Shown piece by piece: positions 1 through 12,630 of a stretch of 64,000 nucleotides of DNA. The notes under the pieces were generated by a model. It was not told where the DNA came from. It saw only the letters and a list, made by a program, of their open reading frames with translations, and ran no database searches. Within the stretch, counting starts at the first letter, position 1, and every line of letters begins with the position of its first letter. Made by a program: the position numbers and the translations under genes. This DNA comes from Daucus carota subsp. sativus (Eukaryota; Streptophyta; Magnoliopsida; Apiales; Apiaceae): NCBI RefSeq assembly GCF_001625215.2, contig NC_030384.2, positions 37,606,390-37,670,389 of the forward strand, written 5' to 3'.

Positions 1-3000
1 TAGTGATTCTATAACCACCAGAACTGACATCCTCCTACCAAGACCCCTGGAATCCAATGTAGTGTTGGATGTACACCATATAGCCTGTGGGGTAAGGCAT
101 GCTGCTCTAGTCACGAGGCAGGGTGAAGTTTTTACTTGGGGAGAAGAATCTGGAGGACGACTTGGCCATGGCGTTCGTAAAGATATTACCCAACCTCAAT
201 TAGTTGAATCTCTAACTGCTTGCAATGTAGATTTTGTTGCTTGTGGTGAATTCCACACCTGTGCTGTTACAATGGCTGGAGAAATTTACACTTGGGGAGA
301 TGGTACACATAATGCCGGGTTGCTTGGGCATGGCACTGAAGTCAGTCACTGGATACCCAAGAAAATATCTGGTCCTCTCGATGGACTTCAAATTGCTATG
401 GTTACTTGTGGTCCATGGCACACAGCGTTGGTCACGTCAACTGGACAATTATTTACATTTGGTGATGGAACTTTTGGTGTTTTGGGCCATGGAGACAGAG
501 AAAGTGTTCCATATCCAAGGGAAATAGAATCTCTCTCGGGTTTGAGGACAATTGCTGTTGCTTGTGGAGTATGGCACACTGCTGCTGTAGTTGAAGTTAT
601 TGTTACACAGTCTAGTTCAAGCGTATCGTCTGGGAAATTGTTTACTTGGGGCGATGGTGACAAAAATCGTTTAGGACATGGAGACAAGGATGCCCGACTC
701 AAACCTACGTGCGTGCCAGCTCTTATTGATTATGATTTTCAGAAAGTTGCTTGTGGGCACAGTTTGACTGTAGGTTTGACCACATCGGGACATGTTTTTA
801 CAATGGGAAGCACCGTGTATGGTCAACTTGGCAATCCTCAGTCTGATGGTAAGGTACCTTGCTCGGTAGATGATAAGCTATCTGGAGAGTTTGTTGAAGA
901 GATTGCTTGTGGAGCTTATCATGTAGCTGTATTAACATCTAGGAATGAGGTCTATACGTGGGGTAAAGGAGCTAATGGGAGGTTGGGTCATGGAGATATT
1001 GAAGATCGGAAAACACCCAATTTAGTTGAAGCTTTGAAAGATAGACACATTAAGTACATATCTTGTGGTTCAAATTACACTACAGCTATCTGTCTCCATA
1101 AATGGGTTTCTGGTGCTGAGCAGTCTCAGTGTTCTGCTTGTAGGCAAGCTTTTGGATTTACTAGGAAGAGGCACAACTGCTATAACTGTGGGCTTGTGCA
1201 CTGTCACTCTTGCAGTTCTAAAAAAGCATTGAGGGCAGCATTGGCTCCCAACCCTAGCAAACCATATCGTGTGTGTGATTCCTGTTTTGTGAAACTGAAT
1301 AAAATGACAGAAGCTGGTGGAAGTATAAGAAAAAACGCTATACCACGCCTTTCAGGTGAAAATAAGGACCGGTTAGACAAGTCTGAACTTCGATTGGCAA
1401 AGTTTGGGGTACCGTCCAATTTGGACCTGATCAAGCAGTTAGATAGCAAAGCAGCTAAGCAAGCTAAAAAATCTGATACCTTCTCATTAAACCGTTCCTC
1501 GCAGGCTCCTTCCCTGTTACAACTAAAAGATGTTGTATTGTCCACTGCCATTGATATTCGACGAACTATTCCCAAGTCCCAGCCTACTTCATCTGGTGTT
1601 AGTTCCAGGTCGGTGTCACCATTTTCTAGAAAGCCAAGCCCTCCACGTTCAGCAACACCTGTTCCTACAACATCAGGACTTTCATTTTCAAAGAGTGTTG
1701 CTGATAGTTTAAAGAAAACAAATGATCTATTGAATCAGGAAGTGTTTAAGTTACGTCGGCAGGTGCGTTTAATTTCTTTCTGTTTGTAATAATTTTTTTT
1801 TAAAGATTTTGTTATTTGATATAATACGGACTTGTAATAGGTGGAAAGTTTGAGAAATCAATGTGAACTACAAGAAAAAGAGCTTCAGAAATCAACACAG
1901 AAAACGCAAGAAGCGATGGCATTGGCTGCTGAGGAATCTTTAAAATCAAAAGCTGCGAAAGATGTAATTAAGTCGCTCACTTCACAGGTAGTTTTTTGTG
2001 GTCTCCCCTGCTGGAGTTCTTTTTCCTTGTGAGTTGTTCTAAGATAACATGCATGTGTCTAAAACAAAAATAATAGGTAAGTAAATTTAAGTTCATAGCA
2101 TCAACTTATAAATGAATGTATGTGTGTTTTATCTATACAAGCGTCGCAGAGTCTGTGCTAAGCACGTTGGGATGTATATAAGTATATATTTAAATTTTGA
2201 ATTAATTTTTCTGTCCTGTGTTTAATTTTAGAAATATAATATATTTTTGTGAAGGAAATGTCGTTAGAAAATGCTATTATGTTAGGGAGAATGACATCCC
2301 CTTTTCGAAGAGGATAACATTTTCGAATTGTTGAATTCAATTAGAGCATTTTCATACAACTGTCGTCAGGAACAATACAAATGAAAATTGGTTAATTTTG
2401 AGAAATATGTTTTCTGAGAAATTACCTTCCGGGTTTTTTTTGAGAAAATTAGGTATGGAAATTAAGTAACTTCCCATCAAACAAATGGAGCCTATAAATG
2501 TTACAGTAATGCAGGCATCTTAAAATTCTTAACTGTTTAGCCTAATTTATCCATTTTCTTGAATGCGGGCTAGTAGCATTTTTGGTTTCCAGCCCTTAGC
2601 AGTTCAAAGAATCACTGACTATCAATATTATGTGGAATCCATGGCTTTTGCACTGATATTAGAAAGCTAAATCACATCCGTGAAGCATTGATGCAAGCAG
2701 TTCTTCTTCCAAGCAGTTTTTCTTGCAAATAGTTTTCCAATTGTTTTTCTCCGGCTTACAACTTCCACCCACTGTTTATTAAATTAATACTTATTTCTAT
2801 TTACTATGTCAGCTCAAAGACATGGCTGAGAGATTGCCGCCTGGTGCTTATGACGCCGAAAGCCTTAGGCTTGCCTGCTTGCCAAATGGCTTGGATCGAG
2901 ACAGTGGACACCATCTGGAAACAAATGGAGAGCGAAATTTAAAATCTGATTCAATAAACAGCTCCGATGTTGTTTCTCACGTGGGCTTGGAAACTGGTTC

Positions 3001-3708
3001 AGTCAATGAAGCGGGTGACCCTTCTGAACTGCCTAAAGATTTGGCAGGGTGCAATGGTATTAGTTCCGGTAATAGCCAGGATCTCTTGACACCCAATGAA
3101 AGGGAAGATTTTTCGGATCATAAACTTCCTAATAGTAACGGAGGGGTGCAAGGGGAAAGTAACAGTGTCTTATCTGGTCCAGACAAGGAATCTGGGCATT
3201 TTCATGGTGCCGAGAATGGCATGAAACAAAGAAATCTGACTGTGCCTGCTAATCCAAATCAAGTTGAGGCTGAATGGATAGAGCAGTATGAACCTGGTGT
3301 GTATATAACACTGGTAGCACTACAAGATGGAACTAGGGATCTCAAGAGGGTTCGCTTCAGGTATTAGCATAATATTGTTGCATCACATATTTTAAATGTC
3401 ATTAATGGAGTGTATCTGCTGTCCAGATCTATATTTTAATTTTGTTAAATATTGTTTAAAAGAGTCAATATGGGTGAAATAGTGTTTAAAGTTAACCATG
3501 ATTATGCATTTCTTATGATAATGTTGAAACCTTTAAATTTTTCCATATCTGTATGTAAAAAAGTGAAGGTAAAATCACTTCTCAGTATGTAATAACATTT
3601 ACGTTCTTCCATATTTGCAGTCGAAGAAGATTTGGAGAGCACCAAGCAGAGACTTGGTGGTCAGAGAACCGGGAAAAGGTATACCAGAAATACAATGTTA
3701 GAGGATAG
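1..3708 (+). CDS. PRAF-type RCC1/FYVE/BRX protein, 3' part (4 exons)
   Basis: Partial gene, open at the window start. Exons 1-1762 (reading from base 2), 1841-1987, 2813-3360 and 3621-3708 have GT-AG borders and keep one frame for about 847 residues ending at TAG 3706-3708. Seen in order: about six RCC1 blades (repeats such as [14 protein letters not shown]); a FYVE-type zinc finger with CSAC, CYNC, CHSC and CDSC pairs (bases about 1100-1300); a Ser/Pro-rich linker; a coiled coil running across exons 1-3 into the [14 protein letters not shown] motif; and a C-terminal BRX domain split by the last intron ([14 protein letters not shown] ... [13 protein letters not shown]). This order is that of plant PRAF proteins, which usually also carry an N-terminal PH domain, expected left of the window. 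Family members bind phosphoinositides, and several act in polarity or trafficking. The FYVE basic motif reads RKRHNC rather than the animal RRHHCR, which is usual for PRAFs. Domain call is firm; the exact orthologue is not assigned. Confidence 0.95.
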
Positions 3709-5308
3709 AACTTGTCATCAGTATCAGGTCTGAATGATCGTACTCCCAGAGGAGCTATTTAGCTGTCAAGCCAGTATTGGAAGTCTCTTCCAGTAAACAT
3801 TCTTTTGGCATATCAAAGTAGGTTCAAAGCTGAGAAAAGCGAAGGGAGTTGTAGATCCTTCTTTTTAATTCCCGTCACTTCTTCAATAATTATTCTCTTT
3901 TTTAATTAATTGTTAAGCATGTCAGGCCTCCAAATATATGCTGTAGTCATGTAGTGTACATATCTCCAACTTATAGTTTCGGGAAATTTTTGGTTCTGTA
4001 TTTCAGCAGGTTCTTTGGAAGGTGGAAACCCCCAATTTAATCAGACTTTGTTGGTTTAAACTTCCAAACGGGACCCTTGAAAATATTAGGAGGATCTGGA
4101 ATGTTGATAAATATTATTCTTTCTTTTTTTTGTGCGTGGGGTTTTTATGTTTTAGTTTTATTTCTTGTAAAATGGAATGTACAGGACCGGAGCCAAAATT
4201 TATTACTCCATAAGATTAATTAGAACGTATCATATTAGGTACAAAAATTAGATTATATTCCACCATTATATTTAAGAAATTAATACTGAAACAGAAGAAT
4301 TATGGCCCTAGTTTTGTTCAAGGTTTGCTACCAATAATAATGCCATTTGCCAATACAGTATTATAGAAGTGCAGTGAGGTTCAAACCCCTTCTTCTGAAT
4401 GCCTCCATTATTTTCAATCCTTATGTTTCTGGTTCTTTCTGTTATGTTTACCCACTCATGCATCTTAATCTTGTGCATATCATTAAAAATCAATTATAAA
4501 GTCTTATGGAAAAGTAGGTTTTGTAGGTAAAATAATTTAGTTCTCTTTAATCAGAACAACCCAGACCGTTTATCGAATCAAAAAGTATAGGAGTTGCTAA
4601 AAAGAGTAAAAGTTGAAAACCGACCAATTCCCATGGAGGTCATGTCACACAACCACCTCTACAACAGACAACAGTTCTCCGGCCAGATTGCAAGAATCAA
4701 ATCTGGAATATGCAGATCACTTGTATATTTGCAGATTTCGCAATAAGAGATCAAGATTAAGTGTAGAATGTTGAATCATGAAAAATATTCATGAGCTGAC
4801 AAGTATAATGTTCGTCAAATATAAAATAATGTGGCGAAATTTCTACTCAGTATGAATATAAAACAACACCAATTCCGCGTCTAAGATGAGTTGAACAGAC
4901 AACAATGCTTTTACTCCGAGTAGTTGGTGCTGCAGCAGGTAAATCTCTATGCATACGTTTCAACAGTAAAATGTTGTTAAATCCATTGCCACTATTCAAC
5001 ACTCAACAGTATTGACAAAGACAAAGTCAGTAGCTAGCCATTTTGTCAAGCAGGGACAACAGTTTCTCACAACATAACGCATGCATGAGACTTTCATTCT
5101 GTCTAAACTTATACATAAAATTCTATATTCATAATCCTGAAAATTTCTAATTTCCAGCCACTATGTTAACATGTAGAAGACATGATTTTAATCTTTTAAC
5201 AAACACGGAGAAATGAAAATATTGTTAAAAAGTCTGACCTATATAAAATATTATGATGATTTCATTAAAACATGTACACAAGCACCTTAACAAGCTAATT
5301 CCCCAGCT
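3709..5308. other. 3' UTR and spacer, no gene seen
   Basis: Follows the PRAF stop codon. The first few hundred bases are probably its 3' UTR. The rest is AT-rich and holds no frame with recognisable protein similarity, no clear terminal inverted repeat and no RNA gene that I can see. Its right end is probably the 3' UTR of the minus-strand IDA-like gene. Confidence 0.5.
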
Positions 5309-5572
5309 TCATGGAGCTCTCTTGAGCCAGCTTTTAAGGCCACCGTACGAATTATGCCGCAACGACGGCCCGGACGGCGGAAACGGAACTCCCTTGGGCA
5401 AGAAGCCAGTAGAAGTGGCGGATAAGTCAGGAGCCAGAATAGGCCTCACCTTAAGAAACTGTGTGTGGCCAGAGCCCCTGGCTTCCCCTGCAGCTAAAAA
5501 CACAAACATGAAAACCACCCTTATAAAAACCAACAGCAGTGTCAGCAATGTTGTTGGTCTCTTGGAATTCAT
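5309..5572 (-). CDS. IDA-like (IDL) secreted signalling peptide precursor
   Basis: Intronless 87-residue precursor from ATG 5572 to TGA 5309-5311; this is the first in-frame ATG. Residues about 8-28 form a strongly hydrophobic signal peptide (TLLTLLLVFIRVVFMFVFLA). A variable spacer follows, then a C-terminal EPIP block at residues about 57-75: FLPKGVPFPPSGPSLRHNS. This matches the IDA/IDL signature (LPKGVPIPPSAPSKRHN in IDA), including the PP pair whose second Pro is hydroxylated in IDA and the RHN end required for recognition by HAESA-type receptor kinases. IDA-family peptides are cleaved in the apoplast and control cell separation, such as organ abscission and lateral root emergence, and some stress responses. 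The bases are visibly more GC-rich than the flanks, as expected of a real coding exon. An overlapping plus-strand frame is a shadow. I am confident of the family but not of which IDL it is. Confidence 0.88.
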   Translation of the reverse strand: MNSKRPTTLLTLLLVFIRVVFMFVFLAAGEARGSGHTQFLKVRPILAPDLSATSTGFLPKGVPFPPSGPSLRHNSYGGLKSWLKRAP

Positions 5573-5892
5573 CTCGAAAAAAATTAAGCAAGCAGCAAAG
5601 TGAAGGAGAAATAGAGAAAGATGAGTAGAAAAGGATATGGTAGGGGCACACGGCTTCTGGTACAAGATTTGATATGTTTGTAGATTTTGTTTTTGTATAT
5701 AGTGGAGTGCTGGTTGAAATGAATAAATACAATATATGTATATAATGACAATAAAAAGAGTTAAGAGAGTCCTGATTTACCGCAGAGTCAAAAGTATGTG
5801 TAATGTAATGTATCTGGGAGCATATGGGATTGTCTAGGATGACTTGTGACACAAGGAGATATAAAAATGAAAACTGATGGGAAATACTACTA
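5573..5892. promoter_or_regulatory. Probable upstream region of the IDA-like gene
   Basis: AT-rich spacer upstream of the minus-strand IDA-like ATG. A TATA-like stretch reading TATATACATATA on the minus strand lies near 5732-5745, about 160 bp from the ATG. This is a weak composition-based call. Confidence 0.3.
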
Positions 5893-6130
5893 ATCCCTCC
5901 GTCTCATATCAGGTTCTTTATGTTATTTTTTAACACGTATTTTAAGGATCTTATAAAGTATACTTCCGTTATATATTTAACTTTTTTTAAAATCTTGAAG
6001 AAAAAAAATTAACGTTTAAACTTTTATTCAAAAAATATAAAAATTAAAAACACATTATTGAATTATATTTTATAAAAATCTCAAAATGCGTGCAAATAGT
6101 GACGTAAACATCTGGATGAGACTGAGGGAG
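5893..6130. mobile_element. Stowaway-like MITE
   Basis: About 238 bp bounded by inverted ends, ATCCCTCCGTCTCAT on the left and ATGAGACTGAGGGAG on the right, flanked by TA on both sides. The CTCCCTCCGT terminus and TA target duplication are the hallmarks of plant Stowaway (Tc1/mariner-derived) MITEs. The left terminus is slightly degenerate. The interior is AT-rich without coding capacity. Confidence 0.8.
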
Positions 6131-6540
6131 TATATTAGTTTTTGGGGAGGTGGTGGATGGGGGTTAATATTGAATGTTATTTTTGTTTTGTGACATAGGT
6201 TAATAGTGAATGTGGGGTCGTGTGTTTGAGGACAATATCATGGTGTAGTGATATTTGGATTTGGAGGTTGCCGACATAATATGACTGCTTGATGGAGATT
6301 TATTTTATATATGTGAGGGTAGGGAATAGGGATAATGGAGGGAAGAGCTTGCATGCATGTTGGTAGGCTTTCCGGGTTTTAATTAGGGGTGACACTTGAA
6401 GTTGAAAGATGGTAAGAGCAATGTCACAAGAACATGTCATTTCTTTGGAAATGTAACATGGATATGTCATTCCTGGGAGAGCATGCAGTAAAATGTTTCG
6501 GGTTTACTCAAAACTGTTCATCCAAACACTAACACTCTAA

Positions 6541-6650
6541 CAGTTAGAACAAGTTTCGATTTTTAGTTGCCGATCCAAATATTAAGTAGAATAAATTTCG
6601 ATTCTTAATTGCTGATCCAAATACTAAGTAGAACAAGTTTCGATTCTTAC
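6541..6650. repeat. Short tandem repeat, unit about 42 bp
   Basis: About two and a half copies of a 42-bp unit containing AAGTAGAAYAARTTTCGATT and TTGCYGATCCAAATAYT, each copy slightly diverged. No coding sense. Confidence 0.75.
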
Positions 6651-7568
6651 TTATTTACGGTTGTGAGTAGTGAAATTTGTTTTGTGACATAAAATTGCGT
6701 TTTTAAGATTTAATGAAATTGCAAGACAGGATTGGAGTGATTTGATCTTAGATAATAAACTGGATAGGAGAGGGGTTATATGTTTGTAAATGTTTATAAA
6801 TGATTCGAGGGGATATATGTGTTGCTTTTTTTAGTGATCAGACAGAAAGAGAGTTTTAGTGCCAATGTAGAAAGAAAAGAGAGTGGGAAAGGGAAAGCTC
6901 AACACACAGGAGTTATAAATTGATTTGAGAATAAAACTATTAAATGTTTAGTAGGAAAGTCGGATTATGTTGTATTGGTAGGTCGGGTGTCCCCAGCTCA
7001 ATTAATGACAGCCGGTGAAATTGATAATATTATTTGACCAACAGAAAACCGGTCAGCTTAATTTTATTCTTTATAGCCCACAAATAAAGGGGCGGCATCG
7101 GTAACGGATCGTGATCGTGTCAGTAAATCGAGTCGATTTCGGATCAAGTTAAAATCATTTAAAAATGAATAAAATTTAAAATTAAAATTATTAGAAATGA
7201 AATTTTAATTTCGGGTCATTTCGCATCCAATTCGAGTCAATGAGGTGATTTTCGGGTCAATTTCGAATTTTATCTCAGTAAATCGGTTGCGAGTTGGATC
7301 AGATTCGAGCCGGATTTCGGTGCGTGCCGCACTCACGAAGGACTGCCGGTCGTGTCTGATATTGTCACCTTATTATTATTTTTCTTCCTTTTTTCACGTC
7401 AAGCCAACTTCTGCTTCTGCATGTTGTTCGAATAAACAAAAAATAGTGTGATTTATTAGACTATATGTATGTTACGTAATGTTAAAAAAAGAAGTTGATA
7501 TACGAATAAACACATATAAATATTAGGTAGTCATCTTCTTTCTTCCCCCTCCAGCGATGGCTTCTTCA
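6651..7568. other. Spacer with degenerate repeat sequence
   Basis: No supported gene. Bases about 7090-7330 are rich in TCGGGTCA, GATTCGAG and AAATCG-like words, suggesting decayed repeat DNA. Bases 7530-7568 are pyrimidine-rich and look like a 5' UTR leading to the ATG at 7558 discussed under findings. Confidence 0.4.
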
Positions 7569-7576
7569 CCTGAGAC

Positions 7577-8502
7577 CGGACGAAGCTACATAGGGGCCAG
7601 AAGGGGCCATGGCCCCCCTAAGGTTTCTATAGTATTGTAATTTTTATTATATAATCTTGGAAAAAATTGTATTTTATCTATATATTTATATAAATATAAA
7701 AATTTGGCCCCCCTCAAAAAATATTTGTTTGCTTCTAAGAAATATTTAACATTGTAAAATAAAGTTTTAATTCTTAGATTTTTCTAATTTATTATATTAG
7801 ATCAAATTTAAAAATAAAAATAAACAAAAGTATAGATATATATATATATATATATACACACAATTATACTATTTATAAAAAATCATAAAATGTGATATAT
7901 GATAAATATAAATGTCAATATAATTCTTCTTTAAAAATAAGAATCTTTGGTGGAGGTCTTATCCAAGAGACTTACCTCACTTCACTTCTTTATAGTTAGT
8001 CCTCATACATTATCAATTTATTATTTAATATTAATATTGATCTACTCATCTTCAATAATATTTTTACTTATTTAAATTATAACTTGTCATCTTCTAAATA
8101 AGCATAATATTTTTTTTTGTAAGTATAATAAACATTTTTTTTTGAAAAGGAGTAAGTATAATAAACATAATATTTAGTTTTTGGGATATTATCAAAATAC
8201 AATTTCATTTAATGTGTGTTACTTGCTAATTAAAGATTACTGTATAAGTTAGAGTTATTATGATGAGTTTCCTGACCATATTATACTTAAATATATTTAA
8301 AGAGAAATAGCTAAATATTTTTGTTAACACAATTATAAATTTGATTTCCTGAGATAAAAGAACGCAAAGCTCTACTATAATTTTTTTACTAATATTTTTG
8401 TATTTATTTTATAATGAATATTTTACAGTGCTGATGAAAAATTTTACTGTATCGAAGAAATTTTTTTTGGCCCCCCTTCAGATGTTTGCTGGCTTCGTCC
8501 CT
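7577..8502. mobile_element. hAT-like non-autonomous element
   Basis: About 926 bp. The left end is CGGACGAAGCTACATAGGGG and the right end is GCTGGCTTCGTCCCT, giving an inverted GGACGAAGC core. Further in, GGCCCCCCT-type blocks lie close to both ends. Immediate flanks CCTGAGAC (7569-7576) and GCTGAGAC (8503-8510) match at 7 of 8 positions, as expected for a hAT 8-bp target duplication. The AT-rich interior has no transposase frame. Family assignment rests only on ends and flanks. Confidence 0.6.
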
Positions 8503-8772
8503 GCTGAGACTGGAGAGCCAGCTCCTTATTTTCATCTTGTTCTTTTCCAATAAATTTATTATTGGTCGAGGTGTTTTTTTATGTTTAGATTCTTGGGTTG
8601 TTTGATGTATGTTCTTCAAAATTGTGGATGTTTTGGTATGTTTTGAGTTGTTTCTGTGTTTGATATACTCATATCAAAATGGTATGAAACGGAACCGTGG
8701 TGAAAATATGTACCCATAGTACAACAAAATGTACATTTAGTCGATTTTATTAGTGTACAATCAATATCAATA

Positions 8773-10149
8773 TACTTATATAAAGGAGAAGCAAGGGGCG
8801 TGTAGGTGGCGCCTCTCACATCGCTCCGCTCTATTTTTCTAATTTTCTGGAATTTTTGGATAAAAAATATCAAAAATTAGAACTACCTTTTTTAGTTTCG
8901 GATATATTAGAAGCAAGTTTCAGAATCTGATTTTGTTTCAGATTATTTATGGAATATAATAGCTTGAAAGTTTTAATCTGATTTTGTTTCCATATAAAAG
9001 AGGAGGAGCGTGTAGGTGGCGCCTCTCACATCGCTCCGTTCTATTTTTCTAATTTTCTAATTTTCTAGAATTTTCAGATAAAAAATATCAAAAATTAGAA
9101 CTACCTTTTTTAGTTTCGGATATATTAGAAGCAAGTTTCAGAATCTGATTTCGTTTCATATTATTTATGGAATATAGCAGCTAGAAAATTTTAATCTGAT
9201 TTTGTTTCAGATTATTTAATTATGAGAAAGAGTAGCACACAAGTCTCTCTGCACCTATAAATACCCCTATAGGTTGTGGGGTTTTTGATCATCTGAACAC
9301 AACTTACTCTCTCTCAATACCACAACCCTACCTTTCTCTGGTGATAGTTCTCTTGCTCGATTTCTAACTCGGTGGTGCCGTTCTTCTGCAACGATAAGTG
9401 AAGACTGTTTATGCGGTATTAAAAAAATAAATAAAGGGTGTTACAAGCAAAGGTAGTTGTAGACCGCTACGTGGGAGTCGACAAATCCATATACGGGAGA
9501 AGAATATAGTCTTGACATGATATTGATGGATGATATCAATAAATTAACTATTAGTGACGTATGTTTGTTGGTTATTCTTTTATAATATTTGTTTTGTTCA
9601 TCGGACATGTTTGTTGTTGTTATTTTTTATATGATTTATTTTGTACATAGGAAAATATTATTCATGCATTATCTGTTTGCTTCGTTCAAGCAACTAAGTG
9701 AAAACTGTTCATACAGTATTAAAAAAAAGGTTGTTACAAGCAAGGGTAGTTATAGACCACTATCTCACGAATTTAAGTTACATGTTTTTGCGCACAATCA
9801 ATCAAAAAAATTGGAGGAAAGTGACAATGTAAGAACATGATTACTTTTCAAAAAAAAAACACAAATTAAATTAAGATTCGTCGTGCTTTAAATTGTTAAT
9901 TACGTGTAGAAATTTATTTTCTTTTTCTCAACATGAATTATAGTCCAATTTTGCAATTTTATATATAAGTATTGGTATTACATCAAGATTTTTATAATAT
10001 AAAATTTATTTTATCCTACAAATATTAATATTTAATCATTAATATACTTTTTATAGACAGTCACAAAATTATTGCTTTCTTCAAATATTAATATTGAATC
10101 ATTAATATAATTTTTATAGGCCGCCGCAACGCGCGGCTTCTCAACTAGT
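8773..10149 (+). mobile_element. Non-autonomous Helitron, copy 1 of a tandem pair
   Basis: The 3' end is a GC-rich hairpin (GCCGC / GCGGC stem, about 10121-10138) followed by a short spacer and terminal CTAGT at 10145-10149, which is the Helitron 3' signature (hairpin then CTRRT). The 5' part begins near TACTTATATAAAGGAGAAGC, and its first about 210 bp (GGCGTGTAGGTGGCGCCTCT block) is repeated at about 9005-9220. A TATA-like CTATAAATACCCC lies at about 9255. No helicase or Rep frame is visible, so the element is non-autonomous. The 5' boundary is approximate. Confidence 0.8.
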
Positions 10150-11466
10150 ACTTATATAAAGGAGAAGCGAGGGGCGTGTATGTGGCGTCTCTCACATCGC
10201 TCCTTTCTATTTTTAAAATTTTCAGGAATTTTTGGATGAAAAATATCAAAAATTAAAATTACCTTTTTTAGTTGTAGATATATTAGAAGCAAGTTTCAGA
10301 TTATTTATGGAATATAGTAGCAGAAGCGAGGGGCGTGTATGTGGCGTCTCTCACATCGCTCCTTTCTATTTTTCTAATTTTCAGGAATTTTTGGAAGAAA
10401 AATATCAAAAATTAAAATTACCTTTTTTAGTTGTAGATATATTAGAAGCAAGTTTCAGATTATTTATGGAATATAGTAGCTTGAAAATTTTAATCTGGTT
10501 TTGTTTCAGATTATTTAATTATGGGAAAGAGTAGCACACAAGTCTCTCTACACCTATAAATACCCCTATAAATTGTAGGGTTTTGGATCATCTAAACACA
10601 ACCTCCTCTCTCTCAATACCAGAACCCTACCTCTCTTTGGTGATAGTTCTCTTGCTCGATTTCTAACTCGATGGTGTCGTTCTTCTACAACGATAAGTGA
10701 AGGCTGATTATACAGTATTAAAAAAGCAACGATAAGTGAAGGCTGTTTATACGCTATTAAAAAAAATAAAGATTGTTGCAAGCAAAGGTAGTTATCGACC
10801 GCTACGTGGGAGGCGAATATAGTCTTTAGATGATATTGATAGATGATATCAATAAATTAACTATTAGTGATGTACGTTTGTTGGTTATTCTTTTATAATA
10901 TTTGTTTTGTTTATCGGACATGTTTGTTGTTGTTAATTTTTATATGATTTACTTTGTATACAGGAAAAAATTATTCATGCATTATCTGTTTGCTCCGTTA
11001 AAGCAACTTTTAAGTGAAGGCTGTTTATACGGTATTGAAAAATAAATGTTGTTACAAGTAAGGGTAGTTATAAACCACTATCTTACGGATTTAAGTTAGA
11101 TGTTTTTGTGCACGATCAATCCAAAAAAATCGGAAGAAGGTGGCGATGTAAGAACATGATTACATTTAAAAAAAAACACAAATACAATTAAGATTCGTCG
11201 CAGTTTAAATTGTTAATTAGGTGTATAATTTATTTTCATTTTTTCACCATGAATTATAGTCCAATTTTACAGTTGTATATATTATTATTGGTATTACATC
11301 AAGATTTTTATAATATAAAATTTATTTTATCGTACAAATTTTAATTTTGAATCATTAATATACTTTTTTATAGACAGCCACAAAATTATTTTATTCTACA
11401 AATATTAATATTAAATTATTAATATAATTTTTATAGGCCGCCGCAACGCGCGGCTTCTCAACTAGT
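10150..11466 (+). mobile_element. Non-autonomous Helitron, copy 2, head-to-tail
   Basis: Starts directly after the CTAGT of copy 1, with CTTATATAAAGGAGAAGCGAGG, and ends with the same hairpin and CTAGT at 11462-11466, followed by T. It is similar to copy 1 along its length. It also has an internal direct duplication of the 5' block (about 10162-10320 and 10321-10510), so an open frame there repeats the same peptide twice; this is not a gene. Confidence 0.8.
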
Positions 11467-12630
11467 TAAATGAAAGTGAGTAAAATATCTTATTTAAAAC
11501 TTTATATTTCTTTAAATTATGACAATAGTACAACCTGGGTACTCAAAGTAATATACATTTTAATCATATAAAAAAACTCAGAATTTTGAATTACAACTTA
11601 GTTTTTATCATTCACTTGAACTGCCTCTTTCAATTTCATTAAAATATTTGATTAGTTTGTGAGGAAAGATCTTTTATGTAGAAAAGGATTCAATAGACAT
11701 TTATAGTTTGTATAAGATAATAATCATGGGCCTCGGTTAATATCTTCAACAGCCGAATTGTTAAATATATACTACAGGTTTGTTTATCCAATAGTCCAAA
11801 AGTGATTACACAAACTTTTGATGGGCTATTCCGTTTTCTTTGTTTGGTTTAAATTGGAGAACAAAGCCCGAGGGCTCAGAATAGATACTATTGCCAGCAC
11901 CCCTAGGCCCTAGTCCAATACATACTCCATCAAAGCTTGGGCCTTTGTGTCCTTAACATTCATTTTACTGTATATTCTGCTGGTCCTTTTCTCTGCGCCT
12001 CTTTTTTTTTTCTCTAGAATATTTTTCAGTTATTTAAATTTTAATTTTCTTTAAAAATAATAAAATTCTATAATTAAAATATTGAGGTCACGTACTACTT
12101 TCATCCATATTTCTCAATTTCTCAATTAAATATTAAAAGAGACACAATTTATCCATTTTCTACCCCTTCACATTGTTATGAAGTTATGTCTCTTGTTTTT
12201 CTTATGAACTGTTAATTTTGGACAGTATATTAAGCTCCTTTTAATTCAGGAAAGTATAAACGTCACACGAGCATAATGAACAAAGTTGATTAAGCAATTC
12301 GACTATCGGGAACTTTTCAATTCCAACAAACAAGATAATTCATATTCTTACCTGTAATCAAAGATTTCAGTCCAAATGGAGCATGCATGCGAAGAAGGGT
12401 CTCTCGCATATAATTGTCGGGGATTGTTTAAGTAGCATACAGCTTTTCGACCGTCAAATGAATATGGAGCGCTTAAAAAGCGATGTCCATGTTAAAATTT
12501 TGTTATAATCCTAACCGATGGATATTCATCCTAACGACCAGAACCTATATGTTTTTTAAGAGCTCCATGACATGAATGGCAGGGACTACGACCTCTAAAT
12601 AATTAGCTCATTCATTCAATCGCTATATTG
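11467..12630. other. Intergenic spacer, no gene seen
   Basis: AT-rich DNA between the Helitron pair and the next MITE. No recognisable coding frame, RNA gene or clear element ends. Confidence 0.5.

Noticed and set aside
5451-5852. 133-codon minus-strand frame
   Set aside because: Overlaps the IDA-like gene in another frame and has no family signature.
10232-10534. 100-codon frame with a repeated peptide
   Set aside because: Product of the internal direct duplication in a non-autonomous Helitron.
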